From: an uncultured Alphaproteobacteria bacterium
GTDB taxonomy: Bacteria > Pseudomonadota > Alphaproteobacteria > RF32 > CAG-239
Length of the DNA: 39,726 bases
Reading direction: 5' to 3'
Assembly: GCA_944392205.1 (NCBI GenBank)
Contig: CALXVV010000023.1
Coordinates: 1-39,726 of the forward strand
The translations under genes were made by a program, and so were the position numbers. Shown piece by piece: positions 33,543 through 39,726 of this stretch (its first letter is position 1; every line of letters begins with the position of its first letter). The notes under the pieces were generated by a model. That model did no database searches, was not told the origin of the DNA, and saw only the letters and a program-made list of their open reading frames with translations.

Positions 33543-35996
33543 TTAATACTCTGACCCTAGTTGTACTGTATCATTATCATCATTTTTGAATACAGGTACT
33601 TGCTCTTCTCCTTCCTCATCCGGACTGCCGATAATACGCTGATTGTTACCATCAAAGCTAAATTCCGGTTTTAGGGCTTCAATGATTACAGATTTATCAT
33701 CCGGTTTTGCCGGGCGTCCCGTATCATGGTTAACACGCACCAGTTTGATGCCGGCCGGAATACGGAACGGAATATCCGGTTGGTTGGCCAGAGCCTCTTT
33801 CATGAACTCGTAGAAAATCGGCAAGGCAGACGCCGCTCCGGTTTCATAGCGCCCCAAGCTTCTGGGCTCATCAAAGCCAACATATACGGCAACAACCAGG
33901 TCAGGTGAAAATCCCACAAACCAAGAATCTTGGTTATCATTGGTGGTTCCTGTTTTGCCGGCTAAATGTCTGCCAATACTGCGCAAGCGAGAGCCGGTGC
34001 CATATTGGACGACACCTTCCAAAATGCTCACCATCTGGTAGGCACTTAAGGGATCCACGATTTGCTCACGATTATCTTCCAACTCCGGCAGAGGTTGATT
34101 TTCCCATTTTGCGACCTTGCATCCCTCGCAAGCTCTACGGTCATGGCGATAAACCGTTTTACCGTTGCGGTCTTGAATACGTTCAATCAGGTATGGCTCT
34201 GCCTTTTTGCCGCCGTTGACCATAATGCCATAGGCGGTGGCCATATTTATTACTCTGGTTTCTCCAGCTCCCAAGGACATGGACAGCAAATGCGGCAAGT
34301 GGTCATTAACCCCCATCTTTTTGGCGTATTTCGCAACCTTATCCATGCCGACATCTTGCGCCAGACGAACTGTCATTAGGTTTCTTGATTTCTCGATACC
34401 TTGGCGCAAAGTCATCAGCCCATAAAACTTTTTGGAATAGTTAACCGGCTTCCATTTCGGCAAACCAGGGCCTTGGTCTAAAACAAACGGCGCATCCAAA
34501 ATCAAATCTGTCGGCGAATAACCATTATCAAGAGCCGTTAAATAAACAATCGGTTTGAAGGCGGACCCGGTTTGGCGCAGGGCCTGGGTGGCGCGGTTAA
34601 ACTGTGATTTCTTAAATGAGTAGCCGCCGACCATGGCCAAAATCTTTCCCGTGTGAGGATCAATAGCTATTAGGCCGCCTTCGACATTGGGAACTTGGCG
34701 CAAATAGTAACTGTCTTTTGCAAGCTTTTTAGCTGCGGCCTCCTTTTCCGAAAGCTTCTCAACCAAAACTACATCCCCTTGATGCAGAACATCTTGCACT
34801 TTTTTGGGTTGATACCCTACTCCCTGTTTTTTTAGCGTCTTTCTGGCCCATTTGAGCAAGCTCATGGGAATGACGCCTTTATCACCATCAACGGTTTCTA
34901 TTTTGGCCTCTGCATCGGAAACACTCGTGACGACAGCTTTTATCCAACTATTCTCCCTGCCTGCCGGAGCCTCTACCTTTTTCAAGGCTTCCTGATAATT
35001 CCCTTCCAGTGAAATATTGGTGATGGGCCCGCGCCAGCCGTGGCGTGTATCATAATTTCTCAACTCTGTCTCAAAGGCTTTGGTGGCAATTTGCTGTAAT
35101 CTCGGGTCCAAGGTGGTGCGAATCAGTAATCCGCCTTCATACAAGGCATCTTCACCAAAACTACGGTTAACCCGACGCCTTACCTCCTCGCTGAAATATT
35201 CGGCGTCTTTTACAAATTCTCCCCGCCGCTCAATCACCTCAAGAGGTTTTGACTTGGCTTCTTCCCCGTCTTTTTCGCTGACATAGCCGTCTTCTACCAT
35301 GCGGTCTATTACCCAATTGCGGCGTCCGACTGCTGCTGCATATTTGGTTCTGGGATTGTAGTTATTGGGACCTTTGGGCAAAGCGGCCAAATAAGCGGCC
35401 TCCTCTATTGAAAGCTCATCTAACGATTTACCAAAATAATTCAAAGCGGCTGCGGCCACGCCATAAGAACGGTTGCCCAGATAAATCTCGTTTAAGTATA
35501 ATTCCAAAATATGCTGTTTGGTAAAGGCCTGTTCCATACGCATGGCAAGAAGTGCCTCTTTTATCTTGCGCTTATAGGAAAGCTCTGAAGAAAGCAAAAA
35601 GTTCTTGGCTACCTGCTGGGTGATGGTGGAAGCGCCGGCCGGACGTCTGCCGCTGCCTATGTTTTTCAGGTTATCCGCAAAGGCTCTGACAATCCCTATC
35701 GGGTCCACTCCGAAATGGCTGTAAAACTTTTTATCCTCGGCGGCAATGAAAGCATTTTTTACCAGAGGCGGAATTTTTTCTTCCGGCACAAACAAGCGTT
35801 TCTCTGCGGCGTATTCCATCATCAGCTGTCCGTCACCGGCGTATAATCTGGTGGTGACAGACGGTTCATATTTGGCCAGTTGCAGATAATCTGGCAACTC
35901 CTGCGACATCTGCCATACGGAAGTGATGACCAGTACCAATGCAATAACCGCAAAGAAGAAAAATGTGCTTAACAGAGATGACAGAGTTTTAAACAT
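33543..35996 (-). CDS. mrcA: Penicillin-binding protein 1A, bifunctional
   Basis: The protein is taken to start at the ATG at 35996 (817 residues); an upstream ATG at 36044 has no ribosome site. Residues about 6-30 are the membrane anchor. The GT51 transglycosylase domain has the catalytic E87 in EDKKFYSHFGVD, then GASTITQQVAKN. An OB-like domain links it to the transpeptidase, with S478 in GSAFKP (SxxK), SRN at 537-539 and KTGT at 681-684. It polymerises and crosslinks peptidoglycan. A CEGC pair sits before the last motif. The C-terminal 50 residues are acidic and low complexity. It lies 79 bases from amiC on the same strand, in the usual order rne-amiC-mrcA. Confidence 0.95.
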   Translation of the reverse strand: MFKTLSSLLSTFFFFAVIALVLVITSVWQMSQELPDYLQLAKYEPSVTTRLYAGDGQLMMEYAAEKRLFVPEEKIPPLVKNAFIAAEDKKFYSHFGVDPIGIVRAFADNLKNIGSGRRPAGASTITQQVAKNFLLSSELSYKRKIKEALLAMRMEQAFTKQHILELYLNEIYLGNRSYGVAAAALNYFGKSLDELSIEEAAYLAALPKGPNNYNPRTKYAAAVGRRNWVIDRMVEDGYVSEKDGEEAKSKPLEVIERRGEFVKDAEYFSEEVRRRVNRSFGEDALYEGGLLIRTTLDPRLQQIATKAFETELRNYDTRHGWRGPITNISLEGNYQEALKKVEAPAGRENSWIKAVVTSVSDAEAKIETVDGDKGVIPMSLLKWARKTLKKQGVGYQPKKVQDVLHQGDVVLVEKLSEKEAAAKKLAKDSYYLRQVPNVEGGLIAIDPHTGKILAMVGGYSFKKSQFNRATQALRQTGSAFKPIVYLTALDNGYSPTDLILDAPFVLDQGPGLPKWKPVNYSKKFYGLMTLRQGIEKSRNLMTVRLAQDVGMDKVAKYAKKMGVNDHLPHLLSMSLGAGETRVINMATAYGIMVNGGKKAEPYLIERIQDRNGKTVYRHDRRACEGCKVAKWENQPLPELEDNREQIVDPLSAYQMVSILEGVVQYGTGSRLRSIGRHLAGKTGTTNDNQDSWFVGFSPDLVVAVYVGFDEPRSLGRYETGAASALPIFYEFMKEALANQPDIPFRIPAGIKLVRVNHDTGRPAKPDDKSVIIEALKPEFSFDGNNQRIIGSPDEEGEEQVPVFKNDDNDTVQLGSEY

Positions 35997-36075
35997 GGTA
36001 GACCTAGAAAAATTTATCAGAAACAAGACGTTTGTGCTGTTCATTAATATATAAAAAAATTATTTGAGTCAAACA

Positions 36076-37314
36076 CTAAAACACAGAAGCGTGTTCCATG
36101 TTGTCAAAATATTTATCGATGGCTTTTGAGGCAGAAATTGCCAATTTTTTGCGGTAGGATTTTTGCTTTAACAATTTTTCCTCCTGACGATTGGAAAGAT
36201 ACCCCAACTCCATCAAAACAGAAGGAACGTCCGGGGCTTTCAAAACCGCAAAACCGGCAAAGCGGTGCGTGTTGTCCAATGTGTGAGTAGATTTGCGCAT
36301 TTCTTGAACCATGAAAGTGGCAAACTCTGAAGAGCGGTTCAGGGTTTCTCTTTGAGCTAAATTCAGCAAAACATCAGACACCTCTTTTGAGTGCTCGGCA
36401 AAATTCAGGCCGGCGACAATATCTGCTTTGTTTTCTTTTTCAGCCAAGGCGGCAGCCTCTTTGTCGGAGGCTTTTTCCGAGAGCGTATAAACCGACAAAC
36501 CCGTTGCTCTTTTGTTGGCGGCACTATCTGCGTGAATAGACAAGAATAAGTCCGCCTCATAGCGTCTGGCTATCTTTACTCTATCGCGCAGGGGAATAAA
36601 GACATCGCGGTTGCGGGTCAAGTAAACCTTATAGTTACTGTCTTTTTCCAAGACTTCCTTGAGCTCTCTGGCCATTGCCAGGGTTATATTCTTCTCGTAG
36701 GCGCCGGAAACGCCGATGGCTCCCGGATCAACTCCTCCGTGGCCGGGATCCAAGACAATAACTTTTTTGCTTTTACTCTGGGAAATGGATGCTTTTGATG
36801 ATGATACGTTTTTCACCGAGGTTTTGTTGCTGTCGTAAGAATCGTTGCTAAAAGCATGATCATTGCCGACATGGGCGGCAAACTCCCGCTCCGTTGCCAC
36901 TTCCAAATCAATCACAAATCGCCAACTGAATTTGCTTTGCGGAGCTAACATAAATGCTTTTTTGACGATGGCCGGCTTTTGCAAATCAAAAACCACTCTA
37001 ACTCCATCAACTCCCGTGGTACCCAGACGAACAGAAGAGACAAAGCTGTTGGGTTCACACCCTTTTTCAACCTGAGGACTAACCTCTATATTTTGAGTAT
37101 CCACCACTAAACGATTGGGATCTTTAAGCAGAAAAACTTTATAGTCAAACTTCGAATCGGCGTCAAAAACTATTCTTACCGTGCCGATGCCCTGACCAAT
37201 GCGCAGTCCCGAAATTTGCCCGGCCACGGCTTGCCCAATATTCCAAAACAAAACCGCTGCACAAATAAATATCGGCAGTATACAAGATCGAAATGTTTGA
37301 AATATCCGAAACAT
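36076..37314 (-). CDS. amiC: N-acetylmuramoyl-L-alanine amidase with AMIN domain
   Basis: The 412-residue protein has a signal peptide (about 1-31), an AMIN domain (about 33-140) that targets it to the septum or cell wall, a serine/lysine-rich linker (about 160-185), and an Amidase_3 catalytic domain. Zinc ligands H192 (DPGHGG), E207 (AYEKN) and H261 (LSIHAD) and the catalytic E369 (LMELGYLSN) are all present. It splits the bond between muramic acid and the stem peptide and helps daughter-cell separation. It is divergent from rne and precedes mrcA. Confidence 0.95.
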   Translation of the reverse strand: MFRIFQTFRSCILPIFICAAVLFWNIGQAVAGQISGLRIGQGIGTVRIVFDADSKFDYKVFLLKDPNRLVVDTQNIEVSPQVEKGCEPNSFVSSVRLGTTGVDGVRVVFDLQKPAIVKKAFMLAPQSKFSWRFVIDLEVATEREFAAHVGNDHAFSNDSYDSNKTSVKNVSSSKASISQSKSKKVIVLDPGHGGVDPGAIGVSGAYEKNITLAMARELKEVLEKDSNYKVYLTRNRDVFIPLRDRVKIARRYEADLFLSIHADSAANKRATGLSVYTLSEKASDKEAAALAEKENKADIVAGLNFAEHSKEVSDVLLNLAQRETLNRSSEFATFMVQEMRKSTHTLDNTHRFAGFAVLKAPDVPSVLMELGYLSNRQEEKLLKQKSYRKKLAISASKAIDKYFDNMEHASVF

Positions 37315-37815
37315 CTTTGTTTATAGCACTCTTTGACTCATAAATTTGATTTTAACTATACACGATACTTCTTACCAATCTCTTAAAAACATAAAAATAT
37401 GCGCTGATGTTATTTTTATTGTTGTGTTTTAAAACAAAACGTATATTCTGATGGAAGATTTGTCGGAATCTATGTATCGGATGCGTCCTTTTTATTCGTA
37501 TAAAGACAAAATTGCAAGGGCAAAATCTGGTACCGCCACCTCATCATCAGGATAGGACGGCTCTCCGGCAAATACATGTAAGCAAATTTTTGCTGGACGG
37601 GTTTTGGGCGTGGGGCTCAATAATCAATAAGAAAAAATTTTAACCCCTGCGCAAATTAAAGAGTTTAGAAAATTGAAATTGTTTTTGATTTTTAAATTGC
37701 AGACTATTGGACCTGAAAAAATATCAGGGTAGTTGTGTTTGTCTTTAAGTTCCCTCCAGCTTGGTAAAATATTTGAGCTTATGCTTTATGGCATAAGCAA
37801 GAGCGGAGATTATTA
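37315..37815. other. 501-base gap between amiC and rne: probable promoter region and rne leader
   Basis: No open frame or known RNA is seen. TTGACT (37333-37338) and TATACA (37357-37362), spaced 18 bases, could form a plus-strand promoter, giving an rne leader of about 445 bases. Close to the gene, GCTTATGC (37777-37784) pairs with GCATAAGC (37791-37798), and the ribosome site GAGCGGAG follows at 37801-37808. Long leaders regulate rne in enterobacteria through autocleavage; that comparison is only an analogy. Confidence 0.4.
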
Positions 37816-39726
37816 ATGACTAAAAGAATGTTGATTGATGCCACCCAACCTGAAGAAACCCGCGTGGTTGTATTGGATGGCAATAAGTTGGAAGATGTTG
37901 AGTTTGAAACAACCCACCGCAAACAAATAAAAGGTAATATTTATCTCGGAAAAGTTATGCGAGTGGAGCCTTCTCTCCAGGCTTGTTTTATTGACTACGG
38001 CGGAAACCGCCACGGATTTATGGCTTTTGGCGAAATTCATCCCGATTACTACAATGTTTCGGAAGAGGAATTGGCCGCTGTCGATAAGGAAGTTGATGAA
38101 ATCATCGAGAACAAAAAGCAAGCCATCAAAGAGCGTGAGGCCGAAAGAGAGCGTATCCGCAAAGAAAAAGCTGCCGCCAGAGAAGCGCGCTTGGCTGCAG
38201 AGGCCGAAAAGGCACGCCAGGCTGCGGAAGCTGAAGCTCAAGCTACGGCTGAGCCTGCGGAAAATCCGCAAATTGAATCCCCTACTTCGCTCAAAGAAGG
38301 AAATGCAGAGCCGATTGCTGAGCCTGTTGCTGAGCCCACATCTGAAAAAGTTGTTGAATCCGGTGCTGCCGCAGAGACTTCAGAGGCTGAGGCGCAAGGT
38401 GCGGCCGAGACATCTGCACCCGAAGAGGCGGAGAACAATAAAAAACATCCGCAGAAAAAACGCTTGATAAAAAAGAGAATCCGCAAACAAGAAGAGGCCA
38501 GAAAAGAGCTGGAAGCGGCTGCTCAGAAGGTGGCAGAGGAAAAGCTGGCGGAAAGCAAGGAAGAAGAAAAGGCCGATGCCCCTCTTAAGGTGTTGACCGA
38601 AGATGCCGGTTGTGAAGCCCCTTCCATCAGCGAGGAAATTGAGGAAAAAGAAGAAAAGCCGCAAAATCTGGTTGATGATGACATGGATATTGATGATGAC
38701 GATGATGCCGAGATGGATTTTGAACTCCAACGCAAGCTCATCCGCGCTCGCAAGTTATTCCACCGTCATAAAATTCAAGATGTCATCAAAGAAGGGCAAA
38801 TTCTTTTGGTGCAGGTTGTTAAAGAAGAGCGCGGCAACAAAGGTGCTGCTCTCACAACTTATCTTTCTTTGGCCGGGCGCTATTGCGTCTTGATGCCTAA
38901 CCGCATCAAGAGCGGCGGTGTTTCCCGCAAGATTACCAATGCCGCTGACCGCAACCGTCTAAAAGGTATTGTCCGCGAACTGCCGTTGACGGCTGATATG
39001 TCTATCATTGTCCGCACCGCCGGTGAAGAGAAGCCAAAGGCCGAAATTGTGCGTGACTACAACTATCTTATCCGCACCTGGAACCAAATCAGGCTTGATT
39101 CGCTTAAGACCAAAGCCCCGGCCCTTATTCATGAGGAAGGGAATCTGATTAAGCGTGCACTCCGCGATATTTACAGCAAGGACACCTCTGAGATTATCGT
39201 CGCCGGAGAAGAGGCTTATAAATCGGCCAGGGATTTCCTGCGCATTTTGTCACCGCACAATTTGAAAAAAATTAAAAGCTACCGCCAGAGCGATATGCCT
39301 TTGTTCCAACGTTTTCAGGTTGAAGGGCAGCTCGATAAATTGCACGACACCAACGCACAATTGGAATCGGGTGGATATTTGGTTATCAACCCGACAGAGG
39401 CTCTCGTTTCCATTGATGTAAACTCCGGACGCGCCACCAAAGAAAAAGATTTGGAAGAAACCGCGCTCAAGACCAACTTGGAAGCTTGTGATGAGATTGC
39501 TCGTCAGCTTAGGATGCGCAACTTGGCCGGCTTGGTTGTGATTGACTTTATTGATATGGATGAGCCTGCCAACAACCATGCGGTTGAAAAACGTATGAAA
39601 GAGGCCTTGAAAAAAGATCGTTCTCGTATTCAGGTCGGCAAGATGAGCATGTTTGGTTTGCTTGAGCTTTCTCGCCAGAGAATGCATTCTTCTTTCTTTG
39701 AGAGCAATTATCAGACTTGCCCACAC
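37816..39726 (+). CDS. rne: Ribonuclease E (3' end outside window)
   Basis: The visible 637 residues cover most of the catalytic half. Residues about 35-80 open the S1 RNA-binding domain (NIYLGKVMRVEPSLQACFIDYG), which resumes near 315 (HKIQDVIKEGQILLVQVVKEERGNKGAALTTYLSL). Between them lies a 235-residue insert, rich in glutamate, alanine and lysine, partly coiled coil and strongly acidic around 285-302. The catalytic aspartates are D534 (SIDVNSGR) and D577 (VVIDFIDMDEP). C635 in the last CPH is the first cysteine of the zinc link. RNase E begins mRNA decay and rRNA processing. An insert in S1 is common in this class. The frame is open at the last base. Confidence 0.95.
   Translation, partial: MTKRMLIDATQPEETRVVVLDGNKLEDVEFETTHRKQIKGNIYLGKVMRVEPSLQACFIDYGGNRHGFMAFGEIHPDYYNVSEEELAAVDKEVDEIIENKKQAIKEREAERERIRKEKAAAREARLAAEAEKARQAAEAEAQATAEPAENPQIESPTSLKEGNAEPIAEPVAEPTSEKVVESGAAAETSEAEAQGAAETSAPEEAENNKKHPQKKRLIKKRIRKQEEARKELEAAAQKVAEEKLAESKEEEKADAPLKVLTEDAGCEAPSISEEIEEKEEKPQNLVDDDMDIDDDDDAEMDFELQRKLIRARKLFHRHKIQDVIKEGQILLVQVVKEERGNKGAALTTYLSLAGRYCVLMPNRIKSGGVSRKITNAADRNRLKGIVRELPLTADMSIIVRTAGEEKPKAEIVRDYNYLIRTWNQIRLDSLKTKAPALIHEEGNLIKRALRDIYSKDTSEIIVAGEEAYKSARDFLRILSPHNLKKIKSYRQSDMPLFQRFQVEGQLDKLHDTNAQLESGGYLVINPTEALVSIDVNSGRATKEKDLEETALKTNLEACDEIARQLRMRNLAGLVVIDFIDMDEPANNHAVEKRMKEALKKDRSRIQVGKMSMFGLLELSRQRMHSSFFESNYQTCPH

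Noticed and set aside
38238..38753. Minus-strand frames rich in serine and phenylalanine within rne
   Set aside because: They are the antisense of the glutamate/alanine/lysine-rich insert of RNase E, a common artefact.
39250..39726. Minus-strand frame at the end of the window
   Set aside because: It is antisense to the catalytic core of RNase E and has no independent support.

Overview
The window reads as chromosomal DNA of an alphaproteobacterium with fairly low GC. The evidence is the cell-cycle regulator CtrA and its phosphotransferase ChpT, a hopanoid-type squalene operon (hpnCDE), TrmFO, and the order prfB / mrcA (PBP1A) / amiC / rne, which is typical of that class. Nothing in the sequence fixes genus or species. 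Most of the window is housekeeping. The accessory signal lies mainly in the first 3.5 kb and in single genes inserted between conserved blocks.

Layout. (1) 1-2035: the 3' end of a rhodanese-domain gene, a tRNA-Glu(CTC) gene, and three direct copies of the tRNA 3' end plus its terminator. A 46-residue-repeat MORN-like gene sits between copies two and three, so this looks like a tRNA-anchored accessory site without a recombinase. (2) 2058-3528: a fluoride riboswitch with crcB, then a two-gene operon of unknown function on the minus strand with its own promoter and terminator. (3) 3602-10068: fliI-fliJ-sodB on the minus strand, divergent from ctrA, then a minus-strand operon of an exported unknown protein, chpT, a CheY-like receiver and cheR. 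(4) 10224-14993: trmFO-hpnC-hpnD-hpnE as one tightly overlapping operon, converging on elbB. (5) 15104-17972: an M16 peptidase, an AlbA_2-type protein and rnhA. (6) 17950-21290: a DsbD/ScsB-like membrane reductase with a large unexplained N-terminal extension, divergent from yqgE. A possible small RNA follows at 21368-21490. (7) 21496-26736: cysS and gltX, an MlaC-like lipid carrier, an orphan amino-acid-binding protein and a carboxylesterase. (8) 26816-32477: prfB with a programmed +1 frameshift, an alpha/beta hydrolase, an AsmA-like protein and a HAD-like protein in one overlapping chain. (9) 32630-39726: a GT-D glycosyltransferase gene, mrcA, amiC, and rne, which runs off the end of the window.

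How the genes fit together. CtrA and ChpT belong to the CckA-ChpT-CtrA phosphorelay that controls motility and the cell cycle in this class. fliI/fliJ are plausible targets, and the shared promoter region carries TTAA boxes. hpnCDE makes squalene from farnesyl diphosphate, but no squalene-hopene cyclase lies in the window. PBP1A and AmiC build and cleave peptidoglycan, while MlaC and the AsmA-like protein concern envelope lipids. I found no complete new defence or mobile system. The best leads are the tRNA-Glu repeat locus with its MORN-like gene, the unknown two-gene operon beside it, the DsbD N-terminal extension, and the three-hairpin intergenic transcript candidate.
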